Of a DNA stretch of 34,828 nucleotides, positions 14,155 to 23,017 are shown in pieces. The notes beneath the pieces were generated by a model. It had not been told where the DNA came from and ran no database searches. It saw only the letters and a program-made list of their open reading frames with translations. The position numbers and the translations under genes were made by a program. The number at the start of each line of letters is the position of its first letter. Positions within the stretch are counted from its first letter, which is position 1. Source of the DNA: an uncultured Alistipes sp. (GTDB lineage: Bacteria; Bacteroidota; Bacteroidia; Bacteroidales; UBA932); the NCBI GenBank assembly GCA_900544175.1, contig UQUN01000027.1, forward strand, positions 1-34,828, given 5' to 3'.

Positions 14155-15576
14155 ATGAAACACAAAGCCTTTTCTCTGGCACTCGTCATGACTGCCGCAT
14201 TGACAATGTCTGTATCCTGCGACTCGGTACAGCATTGTGACAGCTCACTGCCTTATGAGATACATAACGGCAGAATAGTATTTCAGGAACCTCCCCGCAT
14301 AGAAGGACAGAAGTCCGTACTCGGGCTGACCACCAAACCGATGGAAGTCGTACGCGTAGGCTTCATAGGGCTGGGCATGAGAGGCCCTGGCGCCGTCGAG
14401 AGATTCACCCACATTGAAGGAACCGAGATCAAGGCTCTATGCGACCTGTATCCCGAGAGAGCCGCCGCCGCCCAGGAGATACTCAAGAAAGCCGGCCTGC
14501 CTCATGCACAGGAATACAGCGGTGAGGAAGGCTGGAAAGAACTCTGCCAGAGAGACGACATCGACCTCGTGTACATCGTGACTCCCTGGCAGAACCACGT
14601 CGAGATGGCTGTTTACGCCATGGAGATGGGCAAGCATGTAGCCATAGAGGTACCTGCCGCCACATCCCTCGCCGAATGCTGGGATCTCGTCAATACCGCA
14701 GAGCGCACACAGAAGCACTGCATGATGCTGGAGAACTGCGTCTATGATTTCTTCGAGATGACGGCGCTCAATATGGCCCAGCAAGGTCTGTTCGGAGAAG
14801 TGATCCACGGAGCCGGAGGCTATATCCACAACCTCGAGCCATTCTGGGACGAGTATCAGGGCAACTGGAGACTCGACTTCAACCAGAAACACCGTGGAGA
14901 TGTCTACGCCACTCACGGATTCGGTCCTGTATGCCAGGCCATGAACATCCATAGAGGAGACAAGCTCCAGACCCTTGTGGCCTTCGACACGAAATCCGTA
15001 AACGGACAAAAACTCGTGGAGGAGAAGATGGGACTCGATGAATGCGCCAATGGCGACTACACCATCACCCTCATCCGCACAGCGAAAGGCAAGATGATAG
15101 AAATCCACCACAACGTCATGACTCCCCGCCCTTATGACCGCAAGTACCAGCTGACAGGAACAGAAGGTTTTGCCAACAAATACCCCATCGAGGGCTTCAC
15201 ATTCATGCCAGAGAACATCAACACCGACGAGGTGCCCGACCATGAGGATCTGAGCGCACATGGATTCGTACCGGAAGATGCCCGTCTGGCTCTTATGGAA
15301 AAATACATGCATCCGATCCATCGTGAAGTAGGGGAGATAGCCAAGAAAGTCGGCGGCCACGGCGGCATGGACTTCGTAATGGACTACCGCCTCGTCTACT
15401 GCCTGCGCAACGGCCTGCCTCTGGACATGGACGTATATGATGCTGCAGAATGGTCTTGTGTAGGTGAACTGGGTGCCGTATCGATGTTCCACGGAAACAT
15501 GCCTGTCGAAGTGCCCGATTTCACCCGGGGAGACTGGGACAAGACCGATGGATTCAGTTTCGCGTATAAGAAATAA
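14155..15576 (+). CDS. GH109-like Gfo/Idh/MocA-fold lipoprotein
   Basis: 473 residues. The signal peptide has a lipobox-like end (TMSVSC, Cys22), so an exported, probably lipid-anchored enzyme is expected. A Rossmann NAD-binding domain follows (VRVGFIGLGMRGPGAVERF, about 65-83), then the oxidoreductase core VTPWQNHVEMAVYAMEMGKHVAIEVPAA. Further on, the family-typical segments GGYIHNLEPFWDEYQGNWRL and HRGDVYATHGFGPVCQAMNIHRGD are present. These match glycoside hydrolase family 109, which cleaves alpha-N-acetylgalactosamine from glycans through an NAD-dependent oxidation-elimination mechanism. The exact sugar is not certain. It follows rsmA by 19 nt and is closed by a terminator at 15580-15611. 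Gut-type glycan foraging would fit. Confidence 0.88.
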   Translation: MKHKAFSLALVMTAALTMSVSCDSVQHCDSSLPYEIHNGRIVFQEPPRIEGQKSVLGLTTKPMEVVRVGFIGLGMRGPGAVERFTHIEGTEIKALCDLYPERAAAAQEILKKAGLPHAQEYSGEEGWKELCQRDDIDLVYIVTPWQNHVEMAVYAMEMGKHVAIEVPAATSLAECWDLVNTAERTQKHCMMLENCVYDFFEMTALNMAQQGLFGEVIHGAGGYIHNLEPFWDEYQGNWRLDFNQKHRGDVYATHGFGPVCQAMNIHRGDKLQTLVAFDTKSVNGQKLVEEKMGLDECANGDYTITLIRTAKGKMIEIHHNVMTPRPYDRKYQLTGTEGFANKYPIEGFTFMPENINTDEVPDHEDLSAHGFVPEDARLALMEKYMHPIHREVGEIAKKVGGHGGMDFVMDYRLVYCLRNGLPLDMDVYDAAEWSCVGELGAVSMFHGNMPVEVPDFTRGDWDKTDGFSFAYKK

Positions 15577-15579
15577 AAC

Positions 15580-15611
15580 AAAGCCCTGACTTTCACAAGC
15601 CGGGGCTTTTT
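15580..15611 (+). terminator. Intrinsic terminator after the GH109-like gene
   Basis: AAAGCCC (15580-15586) pairs with GGGCTTT (15603-15609) and ends in a short T-run, 4 nt after the stop codon. Confidence 0.8.
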
Positions 15612-15656
15612 ATTGACCCGAATCGGTCTGCATGAAGCCGGCCGGTCATATGCGTC

Positions 15657-15708
15657 AAAAAAGGGCTGCGCCGTAAAACTTCATTACGACACAGCCCCTG
15701 CTTTTTTT
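15657..15708. terminator. Bidirectional terminator between convergent genes
   Basis: GGGCTG (15663-15668) pairs with CAGCCC (15692-15697), and inner CGTAA (15672-15676) pairs with TTACG (15684-15688). An A-tract (15657-15662) on one side and a T-tract (15701-15708) on the other let it act on both strands. It lies between the GH109-like gene and the BACON lipoprotein gene. Confidence 0.85.
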
Positions 15709-15721
15709 AGACAACCATCAG

Positions 15722-17350
15722 TTATCTTCTGAATGTATTGTCCGCCCGGTCGAAACCTGGTTCGATTACATTATAAGGCTGCTGTATCTCGACATAGTTT
15801 CTGACTGCCGGTGATACTGCACTGCTGCTATGGGATGCAACGAACTCCTCTATCGGGAATTCTGTCGCAGGTGTTATGTCCTTCTCGGTAAGATAGATGG
15901 TTTCTCTATATACGGGACCGTATTTGCCGTCCTCATCAATACATACCCCGAATACCGTTCCTATTGAATTATAATCTGGGAAGTATGCATCATATTCCTC
16001 ATACTGGACAGCCATTCCCCACTCGGTAAGCATCATTATCAGTTCTCCGTCACTGTGTTGCCTGGGATCAGACAGGTCCTGCCAATCGAATGCCCACAAG
16101 TATTCAGCAGCATCTTCCGAAACGACGGCTCTCATAGGCAGATATATTCTGCCCGTTCCAAACCAGGCAGTAAACCATTCCTCTACTACAGGATATTCAT
16201 CACCATACATTGCAATGACATCGTCAATATCAAAGGCATCTCCGTACTCGATATCTATGAACTGCAACTCAGATCCCTGAACCGATTTTGTAGTGAAAGG
16301 ATATGTCTGAAGTTCCGTAGTAGCCTTTCCTGCATCAAATCCGAAAACAAAAACAATATAATCCGTCCCTGATGTAAGATTATAGAAAGTAGCATCATAA
16401 TCTCCGCTCTGAACATTTCTGGACACATCATACGAATCTCCTGTAAGCACTTCCAAGATCTCTTCGTTGCTCATACCGGCCCAGTTAGCCGCCAGATCCG
16501 CTCCGACCACATAGGGATCGTCATTTGTAGTCGTAACCATGACTCTGGCAGAGTTTGCCGTAATGTCAGGGACAGGGACAGTGACAGTCAGCTCATTGTC
16601 GGAGGGAGTCACGTCCTCGGTCGTAAAATATTCCCAGAAAAGGCCCGAGAGCACTTCCATTTCTGTATTTATCCCATACACAAAGAGCACATATTCCTTG
16701 TCGGCCTCAAGATTGTCGAACAGTCCATCAGTCAGGTCACCTTGCTCAATCTGCTGATAAATATAATCCGAGACATCTATGCCGATGTAGTCGGACCAAC
16801 CCTGCAAGTAGTCCAGCTGCTCCTGAATAAAACGATCAGGGGTCTCCTCAGGAGTAAAAAGGTCCCAATAAGTCCGTCTGCTGCACCTGTCCGGAATATA
16901 AGTCATCTCCTTGTCAGAAGGTATCACCTCATACGAAACACTGTTATAGGTCACGTCCTTGATGGTTATTTCAAAAGACGGGGCCGGGGCTGCAGGTAAC
17001 GCTTCCTGAGTTACGGTGAACTCACATGTCACATCCATGTATGTCACGACTACATCAGCAGTCCTGACACTATCCGCCTCATTGGCAGCTACAAAAAAAG
17101 TCACCGCATTGCCGGCGTCCGTAAACCCATAGACCCAGGACTCCCCGCATGAGGCGCGCACAGACGCTGTATCCACAGGATTTTCCAAAGTGTAACGCAT
17201 TTCACACTGACCACCTTCCTGCGAAACAGATATTTCCGCAGAAGGAAGTTCGAAATTCACAGGTCCAGTTTCGTTTCCGTTGTCTGTCTCACAAGAGGAC
17301 AGCAGTCCTACAATGACCAGCAACGGCCATAATTTAATAAATTTTCTCAT
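15722..17350 (-). CDS. BACON-domain lipoprotein
   Basis: 542 residues. The signal peptide ends at Cys20 (GLLSSC). A BACON domain (about 33-118) is recognised by the pattern ISVSQEGGQCEMRYTLENP...SCGESWV...NAVTFFVAANEADSVRTADVVVTY...EFTVTQE. BACON domains are found in Bacteroidetes surface proteins that bind carbohydrate or mucin. Two fibronectin-III-like repeats follow (about 125-250 and 255-360; each begins near ITIKDVTYNSVSYEV or VPVPDITANSARVMV and ends with YVLFVYGIN or YIVFVFGFD, then FTT). A C-terminal region of about 170 residues is not recognised. A surface-exposed role is inferred. The 141-nt upstream gap is AT-rich, without a perfect -7 box. No degradative enzyme adjoins it on this strand. 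Confidence 0.8.
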   Translation of the reverse strand: MRKFIKLWPLLVIVGLLSSCETDNGNETGPVNFELPSAEISVSQEGGQCEMRYTLENPVDTASVRASCGESWVYGFTDAGNAVTFFVAANEADSVRTADVVVTYMDVTCEFTVTQEALPAAPAPSFEITIKDVTYNSVSYEVIPSDKEMTYIPDRCSRRTYWDLFTPEETPDRFIQEQLDYLQGWSDYIGIDVSDYIYQQIEQGDLTDGLFDNLEADKEYVLFVYGINTEMEVLSGLFWEYFTTEDVTPSDNELTVTVPVPDITANSARVMVTTTNDDPYVVGADLAANWAGMSNEEILEVLTGDSYDVSRNVQSGDYDATFYNLTSGTDYIVFVFGFDAGKATTELQTYPFTTKSVQGSELQFIDIEYGDAFDIDDVIAMYGDEYPVVEEWFTAWFGTGRIYLPMRAVVSEDAAEYLWAFDWQDLSDPRQHSDGELIMMLTEWGMAVQYEEYDAYFPDYNSIGTVFGVCIDEDGKYGPVYRETIYLTEKDITPATEFPIEEFVASHSSSAVSPAVRNYVEIQQPYNVIEPGFDRADNTFRR

Positions 17351-17491
17351 GTATTTGTATTTAATTGTTAGAGGTTTTCAGGTTATATTCACAAACTATG
17401 CGTTATGTTAATAGATATAAATTGCAAATTAACAGGTTTTCCATCAAACCGCCAATTTTTTAAATATAATTTGATTGAATAAATATAAAGG

Positions 17492-18772
17492 TCAGGCACA
17501 GATTGCCTTCACAGGGTCGAGCGTCGCAGCTTTCCACGCCGGCAGCAGACCGGACAGCAGCCCGATGACTACGGCGACAAGCATGCCGGTCAGGACATTG
17601 TCAATCGACAGCGTCAACATGAGACTGTCAGAAAACGCATTGACAGGCAACGATACAAGAAAGACCAGGAGGATACCCGCAATACCACCGGCAAGAGACA
17701 GGAATGATGCTTCGGCCATGAATTGCGTCATAATTACATACCGCCTGGCTCCCAGCGCCTTCTGAATCCCTATCTGGCTCATGCGCTCCTGTACGGAGAC
17801 AAACATGATATTGGCGATGCCGAAACCGCCGATGATCAGCGAGAAGGCCCCGATGACCCAGCCTGCCCTGCTGATGTTCCGGAAGACCGAGTCGAGCATA
17901 TCGAGCAGGAAAGTCATCTCGTTGATGGAAAAATCATCCCGCTCCGAAGGGGAAAGACCGCGGCATGAGCGCAACAGCATCCGCAGTTCATCGATGAACG
18001 CCTCGCGCGCAGCACCTTCGGCAGGAGCCGCCATCATCATGCCTGAACCCCACGCGGAGGCCAGTACCGTCTTGCCGAAACTTAACGGAAGAATGACCGC
18101 ATCGTCCGTATTGACAATGGAAGCCATGCTTTCCCCCTGTTTCTCCAGCACCCCTATTACAGTCGCGTTTCCGCCTTTGATCTTGACTTTCCTGCCGACC
18201 GGATAACTGTCCCCGAAAAGTTCCTGCGCCACATTGTGCCCGAGTATAGCCACATTGGCCCCTCCACGTATCTCCATCCGAGAAAAATCCCTGCCCTCGG
18301 AGATGGAATAGCTCATCACATTTTCCAGTCCGTCAGTGGTAATTACCAGAAATGCATCGGGATAGTTCCTACGGTGGCATGAGACGTTGCCGTTGCCCAT
18401 AATAACATAGACCACGCTTTCGGCGAGAACGGCATTGCGGGCGACATATTCAAAATCCTCCTCCGTAATCTCCGGTCTCTGAAGATAATCCCACCACTGC
18501 AGCGGCTCCCCGTCTTCCCCCTCTTCCTGGGCCATGGGGAAACGGTCGATATGGACGACATCGCTCCCGAAAGACCGGACACCTTCCATAATATTGTCTT
18601 TCAAAGAGTCTACGGCACAGAACACCATGACTATCGAAAATATGCCGACCGTAACTCCGGACAAAGACAGAAATGTCCTCAACTTGTCCGACCTGAGGGA
18701 AAAAAAGGCGAAAGAGACACTCTCCGCAACCAGTCCCGCCACAATCCTCAGCTCCTTCACAAACCTTTTCAT
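17492..18772 (-). CDS. MacB/FtsX-type ABC transporter permease
   Basis: 426 residues with the MacB layout: an N-terminal amphipathic part and first helix (LRTFLSLSGVTVGIFSIVMVF), a large periplasmic domain (about 50-285; with GRDFSRMEIRGGANVAILGHNVAQELFG and VKIKGGNATVIGVLEKQGES), then three C-terminal helices of the FtsX domain. The motif GIANIMFVSVQERMSQIGIQKALGARR before the third-last helix is diagnostic. Such permeases transduce force from a cytoplasmic ATPase to periplasmic partners for efflux or lipoprotein work. No ATPase or membrane-fusion gene lies beside it in this window. It begins 21 nt after mutS on the same strand, so it is probably cotranscribed with mutS. Substrate unknown. 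Confidence 0.88.
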   Translation of the reverse strand: MKRFVKELRIVAGLVAESVSFAFFSLRSDKLRTFLSLSGVTVGIFSIVMVFCAVDSLKDNIMEGVRSFGSDVVHIDRFPMAQEEGEDGEPLQWWDYLQRPEITEEDFEYVARNAVLAESVVYVIMGNGNVSCHRRNYPDAFLVITTDGLENVMSYSISEGRDFSRMEIRGGANVAILGHNVAQELFGDSYPVGRKVKIKGGNATVIGVLEKQGESMASIVNTDDAVILPLSFGKTVLASAWGSGMMMAAPAEGAAREAFIDELRMLLRSCRGLSPSERDDFSINEMTFLLDMLDSVFRNISRAGWVIGAFSLIIGGFGIANIMFVSVQERMSQIGIQKALGARRYVIMTQFMAEASFLSLAGGIAGILLVFLVSLPVNAFSDSLMLTLSIDNVLTGMLVAVVIGLLSGLLPAWKAATLDPVKAICA

Positions 18773-18793
18773 TATAGTAAATTTAAAATATCC

Positions 18794-21475
18794 TCATCCT
18801 AATCCGACCTTGCGTTGGAGCCCGCGCAGCGTATCAAACGCGTCCATGGGAGTCATCGAATTGAGGTCCATGGCCTTAAGAGTATCGCGTATGCTCACCA
18901 ACAGAGGATCGTCGAGCTGGAAAATGGAAAGCTGCACCTCCTCCTGAGCCGCACTGCGGTCCCGCTTCTTCTGCCTCAGAGACTGGACACGGCCCTTGAT
19001 GGAGTCATTGCCAGAGGATCCCGCCTCCAGTTTCTTCAGGATCTTCTCGGCCGAGCGGACCACTTCCGGAGGCACTCCTGCGAGCCTCGCCACATGGATA
19101 CCGAAGCTGTGCGCGACACCTCCCTCGCAAAGTTTCCTCAAAAATAGGATTTTTCCGTCAGACTCCTTCACTGCTATATGAAAGTTTTTTACCCTTTTGT
19201 AATTTTCCTCCAGTTCGTTCAGTTCGTGATAATGCGTGGCGAAAAGAGTCTTGGCTCCGCCGCTCCGCTCATGGATGTACTCTACGATGGCCCAGGCGAT
19301 GGACATGCCGTCAAAGGTACTGGTACCACGGCCTATCTCATCAAGGAGAATGAGCGACCGCGGTGTCATGTTGTTGAGAATCGCTGCGGTCTCCAGCATC
19401 TCCACCATGAAAGTGGACTCGCCCCGGGAGATGTTGTCGGATGCGCCCACACGGGTAAACAGTTTGTCGAACAGACTGATGTGCGCCGACTTGGCCGGCA
19501 CGTAGGAACCTGTCTGGGCCATCACGGCTATCAGGGCCGTCTGTCTCAGCAGGGCGGACTTACCGGACATGTTCGGGCCGGTGAGTATGATGATCTGCTG
19601 CTTCTCGCTGTCCAAATACAGGTCGTTGGCCACGTACTCCTCGCCGGCCGGCATCATCCGCTCGATGACCGGGTGACGGCCCTGCTCTATCTTCAGGATA
19701 TCGCCCTCGTCCACCAACGGGCGGCAGTAGCCGTAATCGGCGGCGGCCTGGGCAAAGGACAGCAGGCAGTCCAGACGGGCTATCAGGGCCGCATCCTTCT
19801 GTACGGCCGGAATCGAGGCCTGTATCCGGCTGATGAGCCCGTTGAAGATACGGGACTCTATGGCGTAGATTTTCTCCTCGGCTCCGCTTATCTTCTCCTC
19901 GTATTCCTTCAGCTCGGGAGTGATGTATCTCTCGGCCGAGACAAGGGTCTGCTTGCGGATCCACTCGGGCGGCACCTTGTCCTTGTGAGTATTGCGCACT
20001 TCGAGATAATAGCCGAAGACATTATTGTAGTTTATGCGCAAAGATGTTATACCGGTGCGCTCTATCTCGCGCTCCTGTATGCCGGCGATGATGTCCTTGC
20101 CGTGGGTTACAATGCCGCGCAGCTCGTCCAGCTCAGCATCGCCCCCCTGCGCTATCACCTCGCCCTTGCCGATCTGGGCGGCAGGATCCTGACTCAGAGT
20201 ACGGGCCAGCTCTGCCTTCAGCCCGGGGCAGTCATCCATGTCTTTGGCCAGACGGGCCAGAGGACCTTTCTTGTCAGTCCTTTCGGCAAGCAGCACTTTT
20301 AGAGGAAGAAACTGGTCCATACCCCTGCGCAGCTGCAGCACTTCCCGGGGTGAGACACGGCCGGAGGCAGCCCGGGAAAGGATTCGTTCAAGGTCGCCCA
20401 TCGCCGCTATTCTCTTCGAAAGCTCTGAAGCCAGTTCCCTGTCCTCCAGCAGCTCCGCCACACTATTCTGACGGGCGGCAATTTCTGCCAGATCCCTTGA
20501 CGGCATGGTCAGCCACGAGCGGAGCAGACGGGCACCCATCGGGGAGGAAGTCTTGTCAATCACGTCCAGCAGGGTCACACCCCCCGGAGATGCCGGCTCC
20601 ACCAACTCTAAGTTACGGACAGTGAAGCGGTCCAGCCAGACAAATTCCCCTTCGTCGATACGGGAAACGGTACTTATCTGAGCCAATGTCCGGCCGGGTA
20701 TGCATTCGGTGTCCTCCAGCCTGTTCGACTCTAAGTAGAACAGCAGGGCCCCGGCTGCGGTCACACCTAATTTCAGGCCCTCAACCCCGAAGCCTTTCAG
20801 AGAATCGGTCTTGAAATGCCTGATCAGCTTGCGGTAGCACGACTCGAATACAAAGGCCCATCCCTCCATAGTGGAAATATAGACATTCGATGCAGGTGAT
20901 GTGAACCGCTCTTTCACACCCTTCTCGAAACCTTTCTGCACCAGCAGCTCCTTGGGTGCGAAATCCGCTATCAGCAGATCCAGATAATCCAGATCACCCT
21001 CGGCCACCTTGAATTCCCCGGTAGACACGTCCAAAAAAGCGACACCCCCTTTGTCTTTGTAGAAGCACAAGGAGGCGATATAGTTGTTCTCCTTCTGCGT
21101 CAGTACCTGATCACTGTAAACTACACCGGGAGTCACTATCTCGGTAACTCCCCTCTTTACCAGTTTCTTGGCAAATTTAGGATCCTCCAGCTGATCGCAC
21201 ACTGCCACCTTGTACCCGGCCCTGACCAGCTTGGGCATGTAGCTCGGCAGCGAATGGTGCGGAAAACCGGCCAGTTCGATATAGCCCTGGTCCCCGTTGG
21301 ACTTACGGGTCTGCACTATACCCAGCACCTTGCTCGTAGTCACCGCATCCTCTCCGTAAGTCTCATAGAAATCCCCTACCCGCATCAGCAGCAGGGCCTC
21401 GGGGCAGGCCGCCTTGAATTTGTAATACTGCTTTATCAGCGGGGTATCCTCCTTTTCCTTTTTCTCTTTTGCCAT
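18794..21475 (-). CDS. mutS: DNA mismatch repair protein MutS
   Basis: 893 residues. MutS binds mismatches and small loops and starts repair with MutL. Seen: the N-terminal mismatch-reading motif GDFYE (34-38), connector and lever regions, the ATPase Walker A GPNMSGKS (633-640), Walker B LILLDEIGRGTSTFDG, the signature region (FATHYHELNELEE) and a C-terminal helical tail. The frame stays open up to 21664, but ATG 21475 begins the conserved MAKEKKEKEDTPLIKQYYKFK. A perfect -7 box (TATTTTTG, minus 21509-21502) lies just upstream, so the longer form is rejected. The MacB-like permease gene follows after 21 nt. Confidence 0.97.
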   Translation of the reverse strand: MAKEKKEKEDTPLIKQYYKFKAACPEALLLMRVGDFYETYGEDAVTTSKVLGIVQTRKSNGDQGYIELAGFPHHSLPSYMPKLVRAGYKVAVCDQLEDPKFAKKLVKRGVTEIVTPGVVYSDQVLTQKENNYIASLCFYKDKGGVAFLDVSTGEFKVAEGDLDYLDLLIADFAPKELLVQKGFEKGVKERFTSPASNVYISTMEGWAFVFESCYRKLIRHFKTDSLKGFGVEGLKLGVTAAGALLFYLESNRLEDTECIPGRTLAQISTVSRIDEGEFVWLDRFTVRNLELVEPASPGGVTLLDVIDKTSSPMGARLLRSWLTMPSRDLAEIAARQNSVAELLEDRELASELSKRIAAMGDLERILSRAASGRVSPREVLQLRRGMDQFLPLKVLLAERTDKKGPLARLAKDMDDCPGLKAELARTLSQDPAAQIGKGEVIAQGGDAELDELRGIVTHGKDIIAGIQEREIERTGITSLRINYNNVFGYYLEVRNTHKDKVPPEWIRKQTLVSAERYITPELKEYEEKISGAEEKIYAIESRIFNGLISRIQASIPAVQKDAALIARLDCLLSFAQAAADYGYCRPLVDEGDILKIEQGRHPVIERMMPAGEEYVANDLYLDSEKQQIIILTGPNMSGKSALLRQTALIAVMAQTGSYVPAKSAHISLFDKLFTRVGASDNISRGESTFMVEMLETAAILNNMTPRSLILLDEIGRGTSTFDGMSIAWAIVEYIHERSGGAKTLFATHYHELNELEENYKRVKNFHIAVKESDGKILFLRKLCEGGVAHSFGIHVARLAGVPPEVVRSAEKILKKLEAGSSGNDSIKGRVQSLRQKKRDRSAAQEEVQLSIFQLDDPLLVSIRDTLKAMDLNSMTPMDAFDTLRGLQRKVGLG

Positions 21476-21501
21476 ATCCCGGTCACTTCGTTTAAGAAAG
21501 G

Positions 21502-21509
21502 CAAAAATA
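21502..21509 (-). promoter_or_regulatory. -7 box of mutS
   Basis: TATTTTTG on the minus strand ends 26 nt before the mutS ATG. TTTG on the same strand (21534-21531) is 21 nt upstream and may be the -33 element. Confidence 0.65.
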
Positions 21510-21571
21510 AGAAACAGTTTCGATTTTGCCCAAAATTTGAGATCCATCCATGCAGACATACGGAATTTCAC

Positions 21572-21579
21572 TATCTTTG
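21572..21579 (+). promoter_or_regulatory. -7 box of the lipoprotein-TonB-DUF4249 operon
   Basis: TATCTTTG, a perfect TAnnTTTG, lies 97 nt before ATG 21677. The resulting leader of about 90 nt is longer than those of other genes here and could hold a regulatory structure, but I see no strong hairpin. Confidence 0.55.
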
Positions 21580-21676
21580 TATCTGTAAAAAACAGGCTGC
21601 AACAGATATGTGTCAGGGTTATGTCTGGTGCAGACTGATTAATAACAGCAAACCCTGACACCAACCAGATTAAATT

Positions 21677-23017
21677 ATGAGATTACTACCTGTCATTCTA
21701 TCCTCTGTCGCGGCATTTGCCTTTGTCGCAGGATGCAACGAGCGCCCTGACTCAGAACTCGACACCGGCAGCACAGAGAATCCCGAAAACAGCGAGCTTA
21801 CAGCCGAAGAGCAAAAAGAGAAACTGATGGATGTAGCCACACAGTTTGTCGAAGTGTTCAATACAGCCGACCAGAAAGACGCGGTCGCGGCATTTGACTG
21901 GATCGTTTATGAGTACATGGACTACTCCTGGGATGAGGTGGAAGAATATTATGAAGGCGTATTGAACATCGTAAGTACATCAGCACGCTATGCCCGTCTT
22001 CTTTCGGAAGGGAATTTTACCGCCAACGCTGCGCTGGAAATATACGATTTCCCCAAGTTCACAGGTATCTTTGAGGCAAATGACCGTACAATGGCATGGG
22101 AGTATGTGGGCGAGTCGGACAACGTGATACTTCGCTGCAAGGACAAGGACGGCAATCCGGCCGAAGTCATCTTAGCCGCATCGGGTGAGGAAATGGAATT
22201 CGAATACGGATATTGGGAGTACGAGGGGGAAAATGAGACATGGCATCCTTTCACGGCAACGATCCCGTCCGACATATCACTGTCTGTCAAAGTAAACGGT
22301 AACGAATACATAACATTCGACTTCGATTTCGATGCAGCAAAGTCCAGCCATGTGAAAATCAACACGGAAGCGAGAATCACCAACATTGTCTACAACCTCT
22401 CGGCATCTGTTGAGAAGACAAGCGTGTCCACTGAATTCAGTCTCAAATATGGAAACGAGACGCTTCTGGCTGCCGCTGCGGCGGCTCCCTCCTGCGTCCT
22501 GATGGACAAAGGTGACAACATGGACTGGGACGAATGGTTCGAGCATTATGCTGATATGTTCGAATACGGTGACCCTGAAATAGAGTTCGGCAAGATTATG
22601 GCTACGGCCAATATCCTAAGCCAGATACAGGTAAAGGCGGAGTCCAATGATCCGTCCGCGATATACCGTTCGATATCGGACCTGGAAAGAAAATACGAAA
22701 GCGAATACGGAGCTGGATACTACGACACAAGGGAGTACAATCTGGACCTGTCTGACCTGATCAATGACAACATGAGCATTTCGCTGTATTACAGCAGTGA
22801 CGTAAAGCAGGCGGAACTCATAACGGATGTCTACGGAGAGGACAACTATTACGGCATCTGCCCCGTGGTGTATTTCCCGAAAGACGGAACGAAATATGCA
22901 TTCGACGAGTATTTTACGGAGAATGCTTTCGGCTCCGTAATCCAGCTTACCGAGGACTTGATTAACAAGTACATCTCCCTGTTGAGGTATAATGAGATAG
23001 ACCCCGTTGAGCTTTAG
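21677..23017 (+). CDS. Hypothetical lipoprotein, first gene of a TonB-receptor operon
   Basis: 446 residues. The signal peptide ends at lipobox FVAGC (Cys20), followed by an acidic low-complexity tether (about 21-50). The rest is acidic and rich in aromatic residues and beta-forming segments (for example YGYWEYEGENETWHPFTATIPSDISLSVKVNGNEYITFDFDFDAAKSS, a domain-like stretch). I do not recognise a named domain. It overlaps the TonB-dependent receptor gene by 11 nt and should be made with it, so a surface or periplasmic accessory role in that uptake system is a reasonable inference. The promoter is at 21572-21579, divergent from mutS. Confidence 0.75.
   Translation: MRLLPVILSSVAAFAFVAGCNERPDSELDTGSTENPENSELTAEEQKEKLMDVATQFVEVFNTADQKDAVAAFDWIVYEYMDYSWDEVEEYYEGVLNIVSTSARYARLLSEGNFTANAALEIYDFPKFTGIFEANDRTMAWEYVGESDNVILRCKDKDGNPAEVILAASGEEMEFEYGYWEYEGENETWHPFTATIPSDISLSVKVNGNEYITFDFDFDAAKSSHVKINTEARITNIVYNLSASVEKTSVSTEFSLKYGNETLLAAAAAAPSCVLMDKGDNMDWDEWFEHYADMFEYGDPEIEFGKIMATANILSQIQVKAESNDPSAIYRSISDLERKYESEYGAGYYDTREYNLDLSDLINDNMSISLYYSSDVKQAELITDVYGEDNYYGICPVVYFPKDGTKYAFDEYFTENAFGSVIQLTEDLINKYISLLRYNEIDPVEL

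Noticed and set aside
21476..21664. 63-residue N-terminal extension of MutS
   Set aside because: The extension is not like MutS, and a perfect -7 box lies inside it upstream of ATG 21475.
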